DNA of 64,000 nucleotides from NCBI GenBank assembly GCA_041394265.1, contig JAWKIO010000006.1, forward strand, positions 124,001 through 188,000, in the 5' to 3' direction. Made by a program: the position numbers and the translations under genes. How positions within the stretch are numbered: the stretch's first letter is position 1; the number at the start of each line of letters is the position of its first letter. The DNA comes from Acidimicrobiales bacterium (GTDB lineage Bacteria > Actinomycetota > Acidimicrobiia > Acidimicrobiales > SZUA-35). Shown here in pieces: positions 35,547 through 44,410 of this stretch. The notes beneath the pieces are model-generated. The model ran no database searches, was not told the DNA's origin, and saw nothing but the letters and a program-made list of their open reading frames with translations.

Positions 35547-36314
35547 TCAATAGACCGGCGGGGTACCGGCGACGTCGAGAGCCCGGGCGGCGCCGTCCAT
35601 GAGCGCCGCGGTGTCGCTGGTGACCGTGATCATCTTGAATCCCTGCGAGCGGCGCAAGTCGACCACGTCGGGCTGGGAGTGGATGCCGGCGATCACGCCG
35701 TGACGCTCGCAGGCGGCGAGAATGCGATCGATTGCCTCGACGAAGACGGGCTCGGGGTGGTCGTTGCCGGGGCCGAGCCCGAGCGAGAGGGCCAGGTCGG
35801 ACGGGCCGACGTAGACGGCGTCGATGCCATCGACGGCGAGGATGTCATCGATCGCCTCGAGCGCTTCGACCGTCTCGATCATGGGAATGACCGCCACCTG
35901 GCCGTTGGACTCCTGGTAGTAGCGGCCGCCGAGAGCGGAACCGGCGCGGATCGGGCCGAAACTCCGCCGACCCGCCGGTGGATAGCGGCAGAAGGCCACG
36001 GCGTCGGCAGCCTCGGCCACCGAGTTGACCATCGGGATGATCACGCCCATGGCTCCGGCGTCGAGAACCCGACCGATCACGCCCGGCTCGTTCCACGGGA
36101 CCCGGACGAACGGCATGGCGTTCGACCAGCGCAGCGCCTGGAACGTCGCCAGCATCGTGTCGTAGTCGTTGAGACCGTGCTGCAGGTCGACGTTGATGTA
36201 GTGGTACGGCAGCGAACCGAGCATCTCGGCCGTCCGTGGATCAGCGGCGCCGAGCCACAGCCCCAGCGCTTCTTCACCTGCGTTCCAACGGTTCTTGACG
36301 GCGTTCTCGATCAC
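35547..36314 (-). CDS. HpcH/HpaI-family aldolase
   Basis: A class II 2-keto-3-deoxy-sugar-acid type aldolase/citrate-lyase-fold protein, 255 aa. The metal and substrate motifs are visible: VDLQHGLNDY near residues 42-51, PMIETVEALE with the metal Glu, and DAVYVGPSDLALSLG with the metal Asp. Family members cleave 4-hydroxy-2-oxo acids into pyruvate and an aldehyde; the in vivo substrate is not clear and no catabolic partners are nearby. The GTG at 36314 lies 6 nt after TAGTCT, whose TAG is also the stop of the upstream CAP gene. Confidence 0.9.
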   Translation of the reverse strand: MIENAVKNRWNAGEEALGLWLGAADPRTAEMLGSLPYHYINVDLQHGLNDYDTMLATFQALRWSNAMPFVRVPWNEPGVIGRVLDAGAMGVIIPMVNSVAEAADAVAFCRYPPAGRRSFGPIRAGSALGGRYYQESNGQVAVIPMIETVEALEAIDDILAVDGIDAVYVGPSDLALSLGLGPGNDHPEPVFVEAIDRILAACERHGVIAGIHSQPDVVDLRRSQGFKMITVTSDTAALMDGAARALDVAGTPPVY

Positions 36315-36320
36315 CCGCCG

Positions 36321-36326
36321 AGACTA
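36321..36326 (-). promoter_or_regulatory. -10 box (TAGTCT) of the HpcH gene built on the upstream stop codon
   Basis: TAGTCT on the minus strand ends 6 nt before the GTG at 36314. Its first three bases are the stop codon of the CAP/DUF4214 gene. No Shine-Dalgarno lies between. Confidence 0.45.
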
Positions 36327-37958
36327 GACCATCGATGAGCGGGCGTAGTACTCGTCGCTGCTGGCCAGCAAGCCGGCCAAGTCGAGGTCGTTCCCGGAGG
36401 CCAGCACGCCGGCCCAGTAGTCCCGACCAGCGGGGTCCGGGTCCCGGTCGAGGAGCTTGCGATAGAGCGCCGTGACCCGGGCCTGACGGCTCTCGAACGA
36501 CTGGTAGAACTCGAAGGCAACCGAGTGGGAGCCGACGATGTTGGCTTGCCCCGACCAGAACGACCGGCCGCCGGCATCGGCCGACCGGGCGAGCAGCACG
36601 CCGTACAGCTGGTTGACCCACTGGTCGTACGTACCACCTTGGCGTTGCACGTACTCGGGGCTACCGTAGAACGAGGCGGCGACTGCGGCGACCGGGACTC
36701 GGTTGCGGAGCTGGGCCGACCAGTACGCCCGACCGGCGGGGTCGCCGGTCCGCCCGAGGGTGTTGCGGTAGAGGTCGTCGACCACCACGTTCGTCCATTC
36801 CTCGCTGCCGGCGAGCTGGTTGACGAAGGTGAAGCGAGTGGTGCCCGAGTTCAGCTTGGCGTTCCACGAGGCGATCTCGTTGGCAGTGGGGTTACGACCG
36901 AGGAAGTCGTTGTAGGCGGCCGTGATGTAGGGCGCATGATCCGATGGCGCTGCGGGCGGACCGCCAACACCGGCGCCGGCCTGCTGCCCCAGCACGATCA
37001 CGTCGTAGGTGTACGTGCGCTGCTGGGCACCGACCGTCACATTCGACACGGTGACGGTGTAGACCACGTCGGTGGCCGGATTCTTGTCCACCCCCTGCGG
37101 TTCCCACACGATGTTCGGGAACGGAGCGGCATTGGCTCGGGTGCTGCGGTGCACCACGGTGCTCGACAGTGGTTGGCCACCACGGCTCACCGTCACATTC
37201 GCACTCTCGAAGGTCGCTCCTCGAAGGGTGAACGACCACCGATCGAAGACCAAGGCGCCGGGGTTGTAGCCGCGGACCGGCCAGGCGACGAACCCGTCAC
37301 CTTCACGCAACGTGGGTTCGCTGGCGAAGGCTCGGTTGGCGTCGATCACCTGCAGGGTGTTCGCCGAGTAGTTGGTCGATGACGAGGGCAGGTCGCCGAC
37401 GCCGACCTCTTGCAGCGTCGAGTGGAAGATCCATGACCGGTGGCCCGTGCTCACGTTGCTCGCCCCGGGGTCCTGCACGTACCCGTCGATCGCGGCCGGA
37501 CCGGTCCGGCCCAGGTAGAGGTTGCTCGCCCCGGCCGAGGCCTTGACGGTGCTGTTGAAGCAGGCAAACGAGCTGTCCGGGTTGTGGCTGAGTCGCCCGG
37601 TGGCGCTCATCGACACCGCCGCCTGCTGGGCCTGCGCCGACCAGTTCGCGTTCTCCACGACCCCAACGGGCACGCCGGCCATGGCTCGGAAGTAGTTGAT
37701 CCGCTCGACGACGGCCGTCCGGTAGGCCTGGGATGTCGTTCCTGCATTGCAGGTCGCTCGGTCGCCGGTCCACTCGATGGCCGGTGTCGGTTTCGCATAC
37801 TCGGTCTCGAACGCCGAGACGACCGCCTGCCGGTCACTGGTGTCGAGCCACGCCCCCGTCGTCTCGGCGCCGGCAACGTCGACCGGGGCCAGACCGAACA
37901 ATGTCGAGGCGGCGAGTGTCGCCGTTGCGACCGTGCGGAGGAGAGAGGTGCGATTCAC
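36324..37958 (-). CDS. Secreted CAP-domain protein with DUF4214 repeats
   Basis: A 544-aa exported protein. A Sec signal peptide occupies about 1-31 (TVATATLAASTLFGLAPV, cut near AGA). A CAP/SCP-like domain covers about 78-215, with ERINYFRAMAGVPVG and QAQQAAVSMSATGRLSHNP. A beta-rich segment covers about 220-335. The C-terminal 200 residues are at least four DUF4214-type repeats (AYNDFLGRNPT, LYRNTLGRTGDPAGRAYW, LYGVLLARSADAGGRSFW, LYRKLLDRDPDPAGRDYW). DUF4214 regions occur in surface and adhesion proteins. A cell-surface role is inferred; enzymatic activity of the CAP domain is not. The start is GTG 37958, fixed by the signal peptide. Confidence 0.85.
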   Translation of the reverse strand: MNRTSLLRTVATATLAASTLFGLAPVDVAGAETTGAWLDTSDRQAVVSAFETEYAKPTPAIEWTGDRATCNAGTTSQAYRTAVVERINYFRAMAGVPVGVVENANWSAQAQQAAVSMSATGRLSHNPDSSFACFNSTVKASAGASNLYLGRTGPAAIDGYVQDPGASNVSTGHRSWIFHSTLQEVGVGDLPSSSTNYSANTLQVIDANRAFASEPTLREGDGFVAWPVRGYNPGALVFDRWSFTLRGATFESANVTVSRGGQPLSSTVVHRSTRANAAPFPNIVWEPQGVDKNPATDVVYTVTVSNVTVGAQQRTYTYDVIVLGQQAGAGVGGPPAAPSDHAPYITAAYNDFLGRNPTANEIASWNAKLNSGTTRFTFVNQLAGSEEWTNVVVDDLYRNTLGRTGDPAGRAYWSAQLRNRVPVAAVAASFYGSPEYVQRQGGTYDQWVNQLYGVLLARSADAGGRSFWSGQANIVGSHSVAFEFYQSFESRQARVTALYRKLLDRDPDPAGRDYWAGVLASGNDLDLAGLLASSDEYYARSSMV

Positions 37959-38001
37959 CCCATGGTTGTCGGAGACGCATCAGCCCGACTTGAATGACCA
38001 T

Positions 38002-38021
38002 CGCGTGACGAAAGTCACACG
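38002..38021 (-). terminator. Possible hairpin between nusB and the CAP gene
   Basis: GTGAC-TTTC-GTCAC on the minus strand forms a 5-bp stem with a tetraloop, extendable by three pairs including one wobble. It lies 19-38 nt after the nusB stop. No T-tract follows, so it is a weak terminator candidate. Confidence 0.35.
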
Positions 38022-38039
38022 TTGGCCGGGGAGCTTTGC

Positions 38040-38441
38040 TCAGGGGCGGAGGTCGGCCGCAATGGCCGAGAGCACGCCGTTGACGAATCGGGTCGACTCA
38101 TCGGTGGAGTACCGCCCCACCAGGGCAACGGCCTCGGCGAGGATCACGCCGGTGGGCGTATCGGTGGTGATCATCTCGGCCACGGCCATCCGCATGACGA
38201 GCCGGTCGATGAGGGGCATGCGGTCGAGCGACCAGCCGCGAGCCCGCTCCGCGATCAGTGTCTCGGCCCGGGTCCGCTGGAGTTCGGAGGCCTTGAGCAG
38301 GAGCGCCGCATACGGATCGGGATCGACGACCAGCCCCGCCAACAGGGCATCGGCCCCGATGGCGCGCTGCTCGCTCTCATAGGCCAGCTCGATCGCTCGT
38401 TCCCTGGCGTCTCGCCGGGTCTGTGCCAGCGGATTGTTCAC
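38040..38441 (-). CDS. nusB: Transcription antitermination factor NusB
   Basis: An RNA-binding protein that with NusE/S10 loads antitermination complexes on rRNA leaders, 133 aa. The all-helical NusB pattern is clear: RRDARERAIELAYESEQR at the N-terminus, then PLIDRLVMRMAVAEM and VILAEAVALVGRYSTDESTRFVNGVLSAIA. The latter is the family's most conserved segment. The GTG at 38441 overlaps the efp stop by GTGA. It is the last gene of aroB-pepP-efp-nusB. Confidence 0.94.
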   Translation of the reverse strand: MNNPLAQTRRDARERAIELAYESEQRAIGADALLAGLVVDPDPYAALLLKASELQRTRAETLIAERARGWSLDRMPLIDRLVMRMAVAEMITTDTPTGVILAEAVALVGRYSTDESTRFVNGVLSAIAADLRP

Positions 38442-39001
38442 GCGCGGGTGATGTATTCGCCGGTGCGGGTATCGACCTTGATCCGCTCACCGGGTCCGAC
38501 GAACAGCGGCACCTGCACCACGAGCCCGGTTTCGAGCGTCGCCGGCTTGCGGGCCCCCGACACCCGGTCGCCCTGGACGCCGGGTTCGGTCTCGGTGATC
38601 GCGAGCTCGACCGACGACGGCAGGTCGACACCGACGATTTCGTCGCCGAAGGTCAACAGCGTCACGGTGGAGTTCTCGACGAGATAGTTGACGGCGTCAC
38701 CCAGTGATTCGCCCGGAACGTTGCGCTGGTCGTAGGTCTCGTTGTCCATGACGACATAGTCGTTACCGTCTCGGTAGAGGAACTGCTGGGTCCGCTTGTC
38801 GATGAACGCCCGCTCGACTCGTTCACCAGCTCGGAAGGTCCGATCGACGACCGCGCCATTGCGCACGTTCTTGAGCGTGGTGCGGACGAATGCCCCGCCC
38901 TTGCCCGGCTTGACGTGCTGGAACTCGACGACGCTCATGAGGTCGCCCTCGAGTTCGAGGGTCATGCCGTTCTTCAGGTCATTCGTGGTGATGTTGGCCA
39001 T
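38438..39001 (-). CDS. efp: Elongation factor P
   Basis: EF-P relieves ribosome stalling at polyproline, 187 aa. The three-domain OB-fold protein has the tip loop KPGKGGAF with Lys34, the residue modified in many bacteria. The C-terminal GPGERIKVDTRTGEYI is the family signature. No earP, epmA or epmB gene is visible nearby, so the modification status is unknown. ATG 39001 has GAGGA 8 nt upstream and lies 23 nt inside the end of pepP. Confidence 0.96.
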   Translation of the reverse strand: MANITTNDLKNGMTLELEGDLMSVVEFQHVKPGKGGAFVRTTLKNVRNGAVVDRTFRAGERVERAFIDKRTQQFLYRDGNDYVVMDNETYDQRNVPGESLGDAVNYLVENSTVTLLTFGDEIVGVDLPSSVELAITETEPGVQGDRVSGARKPATLETGLVVQVPLFVGPGERIKVDTRTGEYITRA

Positions 39002-40172
39002 GGGAGGAGTCCTCGCTGCGGTTCGCTCGTGCAACTGCCACCGGGTCGAGACCCTTCGGGCAATGGGTGATGGGGACACACCCGGTGTCGGTCACGACGA
39101 CGGTGTCTTCGACGCGCACGCCTCCGAAACCCGGAAGGTAGGCGCCCGGTTCCACCGTGACGATCAGACCGGCGGTGAGGATACCCACGGACCGAGCCGA
39201 CAGGATGGGTTGCTCGTGGATCTCGAGCCCGAGACCGTGGCCGGTACCGTGGACGAACGCATCGGCCAGGTCGAACTGGGCGAGCACGTCACGGCAGGTC
39301 GTGTCGATCGACCGCTGGTCGGCACCGGCCCGGACGGCGGCGACACCGGCCGCCTGTGCCGCTGCCACGGCATCGTAGAGACGCTGTTGCTCGGCCGTTG
39401 GCTCGCCACCGGCCACGAAGGTTCGGGTCATGTCGCTGCCGTAGCCGTCGACCTTGGCGCCGAAGTCGATCACCACCAGATCGTCGGCCTCGATGGTCCG
39501 CTCCCCCGGCCGGTGGTGCGGCAGCGCGGCGTTGGGACCGGAGGCGACGATGGTCTCGAAGCTCACATCGTCGGCACCGTGCTGGCGCATCGCATGGTCG
39601 AGGGCCATGGCGAACGCCCGCTCGGTGGGTCGTTCGGCAAAGAGTGCAAGGGTGGCGAGCAGCGCCCGATCGGCGATGGCCGAGGCCCGTTCGAGTCGCG
39701 ATCGCTCGCCGGGATCCTTGTGCCGACGCAGCCCTTCGACGAGGCCGCGAGTGGGGACCAGTTCGGCGTCGCTCAGCTCGGCCTGGTAGTCGCTCAGCGT
39801 GCTCCACACCAGGTGGTCGGCTTCGAGACCGACTCGGTCACCGCGACCGATGGTCGAGGCGACGAGCGTGGGCACCTGGGTCACCGTGATCTCGACAGCG
39901 GCATCGACGCCGTTGGCCGCCAGCTGCCGATGGGCTTGCTCGTCGTAGCGCCCATCGGTGATGAGACGGCACTCGTCGGGTCCGACCATGAACGTGCCGT
40001 TCGAACCGGTGAAACCGCTCATCCAGCGGATGTTCACCGGCTTGGTGACCACGAGCCAGTCCACGCCGAGTTCGGCCATGGCGCTCCGCACCCGAGCGAC
40101 CCTCGACGCGACATCGCACGGGACGAGCTCGGGCAGGCCGCTGCGATCGATGCTGGCACCCTGCTCGCTCAC
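38979..40172 (-). CDS. Xaa-Pro aminopeptidase (M24B)
   Basis: A metallopeptidase of the pita-bread fold, 397 aa, cleaving N-terminal residues before proline. The N-terminal creatinase-like domain (about 20-150) precedes the catalytic domain. The five metal ligands are seen in VIDFGAKVDGYGSDMTRTF (two Asp), HGTGHGLGLEIHE (His), VTVEPGAYL (Glu) and VRVEDTVVV (Glu). A His-rich tail ends the protein. GTG 40172 overlaps the aroB stop (GTGA). The aroB-pepP-efp order is conserved in actinobacteria and Firmicutes. Confidence 0.93.
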   Translation of the reverse strand: MSEQGASIDRSGLPELVPCDVASRVARVRSAMAELGVDWLVVTKPVNIRWMSGFTGSNGTFMVGPDECRLITDGRYDEQAHRQLAANGVDAAVEITVTQVPTLVASTIGRGDRVGLEADHLVWSTLSDYQAELSDAELVPTRGLVEGLRRHKDPGERSRLERASAIADRALLATLALFAERPTERAFAMALDHAMRQHGADDVSFETIVASGPNAALPHHRPGERTIEADDLVVIDFGAKVDGYGSDMTRTFVAGGEPTAEQQRLYDAVAAAQAAGVAAVRAGADQRSIDTTCRDVLAQFDLADAFVHGTGHGLGLEIHEQPILSARSVGILTAGLIVTVEPGAYLPGFGGVRVEDTVVVTDTGCVPITHCPKGLDPVAVARANRSEDSSHGQHHHE

Positions 40173-41242
40173 TGGCGCATCCGATCGAGCGCAGTGAGCA
40201 ACAGGTCGGGATCGTCGATCACCACCGGTTCGACGCCGTTGGGTCCGTCGAGCACGAAGGTGACGCCGTCGAGTGCCTTCTTGTCGCGAGCGAACAGGGC
40301 GATCAGCTCATCGTGGTCGGCGTCGTCGGGGACGGTGGTGACGAGGTCGTACCCGCTCACGACCACACGATGCTGGGCCAGGCGGTCGTCGTCGATGCGG
40401 CCGAGCAGGCGTGCGAGCTCACCGGCGTAGACGAGGCCGATGGCGACCGCCTCGCCGTGGCGAAGGTCGTAGCCGGCGGCCGTTTCGAGCGCATGGGCCA
40501 GCGTGTGGCCGTAGTTGAGGATCGCTCGCAACCCGCCCTCGCGTTCGTCGGCGGCGACGACGTCGGCCTTGATCCGCACCGAGGCGGCGACTCGTTCGAC
40601 CAGGGTCATCGATTCGAAGGTGCGACCACGCAGGCAGTGGTGCGCGATCGTTCCCTGCTCACCCAGGGATGTGCCGCCGAGGAAGTGGTACTTCGCCATC
40701 TCGCCGAGGCCCGCCCGATAGTCGCGGGGCGGCAGCGTGGCGAACAGGTCGGTGTCGCACAGCACGGCCGACGGCTGCCAGAACGCCCCGACGAGGTTCT
40801 TGCCTTCGGGAAGGTTCACCCCGCATTTGCCCCCGATCGACGCGTCGATCTGACCGAGCAGTGTGGTACTGACGTGCACGACGGGAATGCCCCGGTGATA
40901 CGAAGCAGCGGCGAAGCCACCGAGGTCGGTCACCACTCCCCCGCCGACGGCAATCACCACGTCGTTGCGGTTCATTCCCCATTGGGCGAAGCCGCGCACG
41001 AGAGACTCGAATTCGGTGAGGGTCTTGGCCCGTTCACCGTCGGGCACGTGGAACACCCGGTGTTCGATACCGGGATCGACCTCGAGGCCGATGTTCTCCT
41101 GGGTGACGATGGCAGCCTTGCGAGCGGAGGGCGGCACGACACCGGCGAGTTCGCGGCTCGCACCGGGCCCGATCAGTACGGGATACGACCGGCCGTCGCC
41201 CAAATGCACCGTCTCGCAGATCAGACCGGAATCGTGAGTCAT
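40169..41242 (-). CDS. aroB: 3-dehydroquinate synthase
   Basis: Second step of the shikimate pathway (DAHP to 3-dehydroquinate, NAD+ and metal dependent), 357 aa. The NAD-binding VIAVGGGVVTDLGGFAAASYHRG is present, with STTLLGQIDASIGGKCGVN and KNLVGAFWQP. The metal ligands are in YRAGLGEMAKY, NYGHTLAHALE and LRHGEAVAIG. ATG 41242 lies 4 bp after the prepilin peptidase gene. The usual neighbours aroC and aroK are absent. Confidence 0.96.
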   Translation of the reverse strand: MTHDSGLICETVHLGDGRSYPVLIGPGASRELAGVVPPSARKAAIVTQENIGLEVDPGIEHRVFHVPDGERAKTLTEFESLVRGFAQWGMNRNDVVIAVGGGVVTDLGGFAAASYHRGIPVVHVSTTLLGQIDASIGGKCGVNLPEGKNLVGAFWQPSAVLCDTDLFATLPPRDYRAGLGEMAKYHFLGGTSLGEQGTIAHHCLRGRTFESMTLVERVAASVRIKADVVAADEREGGLRAILNYGHTLAHALETAAGYDLRHGEAVAIGLVYAGELARLLGRIDDDRLAQHRVVVSGYDLVTTVPDDADHDELIALFARDKKALDGVTFVLDGPNGVEPVVIDDPDLLLTALDRMRQ

Positions 41243-41246
41243 CCGC

Positions 41247-42038
41247 TCAGGCTAGTGGGGCCCCGATCGCCGACAGGCTCGGATCGGAGTACACGATCAA
41301 CACCAGGGCGCCGAGCACCAGGAACGGACCGGCCGGCAGCTCGACCTTCAGACCCTTGCCCATCACCTTGCCGTACAACACCCCGAGCACACCGAGGGTG
41401 AAGAAACCGACCAGCAGGGCGTAGAGCACCATCATGACGGCGGTGAGCGAGTCGGCGGCCACCCATCCCATGGCGAGGCCGAGCGTCGGCGCCAGCTTCA
41501 CGTCGCCGAGGCCGAGTCCCGGCGGGTAGACGATGAAGGCCAGGCCGAGGATCCCGAGATACGTGAGCGCGCCGATGAGCGCGGGGTAGATGCCATCGGC
41601 GTGGTCATTGGGGCCCGACAGGACGAGCACACCGAACAGGGCGGCACCGAGGGTCGGATAGGTCAAGATGTTGAGCAGCAGCTTGTGTTCGAGGTCGATG
41701 ATCGACATTGCGACGAACGACACGAATAGGAGCAGGTAGGGCACCAGGATCCAGGAGGCGCCGAACCGAGCCCCCATGAAGGCGAAGCACGCGGCCAGGG
41801 CAAGATCGGTCACCGGGTAGCGCCAACGGGGATGTGTCGGGTCGGTCGGGCAGCGCCGGAACCACGAGGCGACGGGGACGAGCGAGGCGGAACCGAGCGA
41901 GGCGGAACAGCGCTGGCAGCGATGTTCCAACACCGGCGTCTCACGCTCGACCGCACGGTCGACGACGATCCCCACCAGGGGGCCGATGATCAGACCGACG
42001 GTGCCGAGCACCATCGCCAGCACCAGATGCGACGACAC
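41247..42038 (-). CDS. Type IV prepilin peptidase (A24 family)
   Basis: An integral-membrane aspartic protease that cleaves prepilin leader peptides, 263 aa with about seven or eight hydrophobic segments. The two catalytic aspartates are Asp115 (SIIDLEHK) and Asp179 (GLGLGDVKL). The N-terminal methylation domain is partial, with three cysteines (41, 44, 63) of the usual four. No pilin or pilus ATPase gene is in the window. Its place in the aro cluster is typical of actinobacteria. It lies 5 bp after the DUF4388 gene. Confidence 0.9.
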   Translation of the reverse strand: MSSHLVLAMVLGTVGLIIGPLVGIVVDRAVERETPVLEHRCQRCSASLGSASLVPVASWFRRCPTDPTHPRWRYPVTDLALAACFAFMGARFGASWILVPYLLLFVSFVAMSIIDLEHKLLLNILTYPTLGAALFGVLVLSGPNDHADGIYPALIGALTYLGILGLAFIVYPPGLGLGDVKLAPTLGLAMGWVAADSLTAVMMVLYALLVGFFTLGVLGVLYGKVMGKGLKVELPAGPFLVLGALVLIVYSDPSLSAIGAPLA

Positions 42039-42043
42039 GTTGG

Positions 42044-43384
42044 TCAGCTCTCGTCTCGCAGGTATTGCATGAGGAGGCTGCCGTCGTCCTCTTCGTCGTC
42101 GACGCCACGGTCGGCGACTTCGAAGTCATACCGCTCGGTCCCACGACCCGACAGCAAGCGACGGGCCTCGGCCCCGTCGACCCGCTCCGACCCGACGAGG
42201 TCGGCCGGTGATGGCGGAGCCGGAGGCGGTGGGGTCGGCGCGTCGAACTGCTCGAACGCCGCCGGTGGAGCCGGGGGCGGGGGCGGCGGCAGTGCGTCGG
42301 AGGCTCGGCGCATGAGGCCCGACCTGGGGTCGACCGCCGGCGGATCGGGCCGGAACGAGAACTCGTTGACATCGAGTGGCGCCGACGCCTCGGCCTCGTC
42401 GGGTTCCTCGCCGAGGTCGGCAACGGTCGCTTCGGCGATCGAGTCGTGATCGGCGTCGTCGCCGAGCGGATTCCAGGCTCGCTCGCCCGGATCGAGGAAG
42501 CCGGCGTCGGTGGGCGTGGCGACCGGGGCCTCGCCGAACGCATCGGCGCCGAATCGGTCGCCCGGGTGCGGCGGCGTCGCCGGAGCAGCCTCGGCAGGCG
42601 GAGCGATGTGTGCTGTCGGTGCAGCCTCAGCCACCGGAGCGGCTGCGGCGACGTGAGCGGAAGCGGTCGCCGGAGCAACGGGTGCGGCGTGCTCGGGCGC
42701 CACCGGGGTGGGGGCAGCATCGAACGCGCCAACACTCGCCGGCGATGCGATCTCGTCGGTGGTCAGGCCGGCCGGGGCGAGCCCGAAGTCGTCGGAATCG
42801 GTGGCCAGTGCGTGATCGCTCGTGGAGGCCGAAGCCGCATGAGGCGGGGCGATCGTGATCAGCGACCGTTCGACGAGGAGCTTGACCCGGCGGCTGCCCT
42901 CGACCTCACCGAGACCGAAATGCTCACAGACCGACCCGACCTCGGTGCCGGCACCGATGGCCATGAGCAGATCCCATTCGGCCGCCGTGATGGTCATCTC
43001 GGGGGCGGGAAGGCTCGAGACCGGGGCGATCACGTGGGCCAGTGACGGAACGACTGCTTCGATCTCACGCCACTGCGTGAGACGGTCGAAGGCGGCTTCG
43101 AGCACCGTGGCGACATCGGTCGCGGGTGCCGCCTCGGTTGGGGTCTCGTCGGAGTTGAACGAGAAGTTGCCGGTGTTGAAGCGGAGCAACTCGAACATGG
43201 TCTCGTCGATGGGACCGGCCGCGTCGGCACGGGACGCCTCGGAGCCGACGAGCTTGCCCGACACCAGCCACAGCGAGCCCGAACCACGATCACCGGTGAT
43301 CCGCATGCGACCGGTCTTCGCCGTGTCGGCGAGGAGACCGAGGACTTCGTCGAGTCCGAAGTTGTCGAGTGATCCTTGGAGCAT
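42044..43384 (-). CDS. DUF4388 domain protein with long Pro/Ala-rich linker
   Basis: A 446-aa cytoplasmic protein. The N-terminal DUF4388-type domain (about 1-95, MLQGSLDNFGLDEVLGLLADTAKTGRMRI) is followed by a winged-helix-like segment (about 120-180, EWDLLMAIGAGTEVG and RRVKLLVERSL). A long low-complexity Ala/Pro/Asp linker (about 180-395) includes two polyproline runs. The C-terminus is acidic (DDEEDDGSLLMQYL). DUF4388 proteins occur with gliding, pilus and c-di-GMP systems. The polyproline runs make it a likely EF-P client. It is 5 bp upstream of the prepilin peptidase gene. Confidence 0.83.
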   Translation of the reverse strand: MLQGSLDNFGLDEVLGLLADTAKTGRMRITGDRGSGSLWLVSGKLVGSEASRADAAGPIDETMFELLRFNTGNFSFNSDETPTEAAPATDVATVLEAAFDRLTQWREIEAVVPSLAHVIAPVSSLPAPEMTITAAEWDLLMAIGAGTEVGSVCEHFGLGEVEGSRRVKLLVERSLITIAPPHAASASTSDHALATDSDDFGLAPAGLTTDEIASPASVGAFDAAPTPVAPEHAAPVAPATASAHVAAAAPVAEAAPTAHIAPPAEAAPATPPHPGDRFGADAFGEAPVATPTDAGFLDPGERAWNPLGDDADHDSIAEATVADLGEEPDEAEASAPLDVNEFSFRPDPPAVDPRSGLMRRASDALPPPPPPAPPAAFEQFDAPTPPPPAPPSPADLVGSERVDGAEARRLLSGRGTERYDFEVADRGVDDEEDDGSLLMQYLRDES

Positions 43385-43513
43385 GTCGCGCCGTGCCCTT
43401 CGCTACTGAGGTGACGAACGAACTGTAGGTGAACCGACAGACACGTTCGGGTGATGGTCACCCTTTCGGCCCGAGTCGTTCGGCTTTGAGCGTCTCATCG
43501 ACGAAATCGGACG
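43385..43513. other. 129-bp spacer between aroE and the DUF4388 gene
   Basis: No gene. It should hold the promoter of the DUF4388-prepilin peptidase-aroB-pepP-efp-nusB run. I see no perfect TANNNT box at leaderless distance and no clear terminator after aroE. Confidence 0.4.
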
Positions 43514-44410
43514 TCAACGGTCATCGTCGGGGGCCGAATCCGTCCCTGCTGCCCGCGCCCCAGCTGCCTGCGACATCGCTGCTATCGGCGCGCGGACGCC
43601 GGTCCAGTGCTCGAACTGGGCGACGGCCTGGTGGACCAGCATCGGCAGGCCGCCCATGGTCGGCACCCCCGCAGCAGCGGCGTCGGCGAGCAGACGAGTG
43701 ATCAACGGCGAATAGACGATGTCGGCGACGAGTTTCTGTCGGCCGAGCAGCGAGGCGTCGATCGGGCTCCGATCCGGCGCAGGACCGCCGTCCATCCCCA
43801 CCGAGGTGGTGTTCACGACGATGTCGGCCGTTCGCACCTCGCCAACATCGGCCACCGATGCCACGTTGGCCAGCGCCGCGGCCGAGTGAGCGGCCGATTC
43901 GGTTCGGTTGACGATGCCGATCGCAGCGGCGCCGGCGCGTCCGAGCGCCTCGACGATCGATCGAGCCGCTCCCCCGGCCCCGAGGACCACGACCGTCGAG
44001 CCCTCGATCCGAAGGTTGGTCTCGGCATGCACGGCGGCGACGCACCCGTCGCCATCGGTGTTGTCCCCGACGAGTTCTCCGTCTTGCCGGTACACGCAGT
44101 TGCACACCCCGAGGGCGGCCGCGGCCGGTGTGTGTCGGCTCAGTGCAGCGAAGACGTCGGCCTTGTGGGGCATGGTCACCGACAGTCCCTCGATGCCGAG
44201 CACCTCCATCGCAGCGACGGCGTCGGCGGCGCAGCCGGCCTTCACGGGCAGCGCCACGTACCGCCAATCGAGCCCGGCAGCGGCGAACCCGGCGTTGTGG
44301 ATCGCCGGCGAGCGGGAATGTCGAACGGGATCGCCGATCACGGCGGCCAGCCGGGTGGCTCCGCTGATCGGCAGCGCGAAGTCCGGCGTCGGTGACGAGC
44401 CGGTCAGCAC
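43514..44410 (-). CDS. aroE: Shikimate dehydrogenase
   Basis: Reduces 3-dehydroshikimate with NADPH, 298 aa. The substrate domain has GDPVRHSRSPAIHN and SVTMPHK with the catalytic Lys; the paired Asp is in GDNTDGDG. The nucleotide loop GAGGAARSIVEA is followed by VNRTESA, typical of NADP+ binding. The C-terminal tail is Ala/Asp-rich and longer than usual. GTG 44410 overlaps the mltG end by 7 nt. Confidence 0.94.
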   Translation of the reverse strand: MLTGSSPTPDFALPISGATRLAAVIGDPVRHSRSPAIHNAGFAAAGLDWRYVALPVKAGCAADAVAAMEVLGIEGLSVTMPHKADVFAALSRHTPAAAALGVCNCVYRQDGELVGDNTDGDGCVAAVHAETNLRIEGSTVVVLGAGGAARSIVEALGRAGAAAIGIVNRTESAAHSAAALANVASVADVGEVRTADIVVNTTSVGMDGGPAPDRSPIDASLLGRQKLVADIVYSPLITRLLADAAAAGVPTMGGLPMLVHQAVAQFEHWTGVRAPIAAMSQAAGARAAGTDSAPDDDR

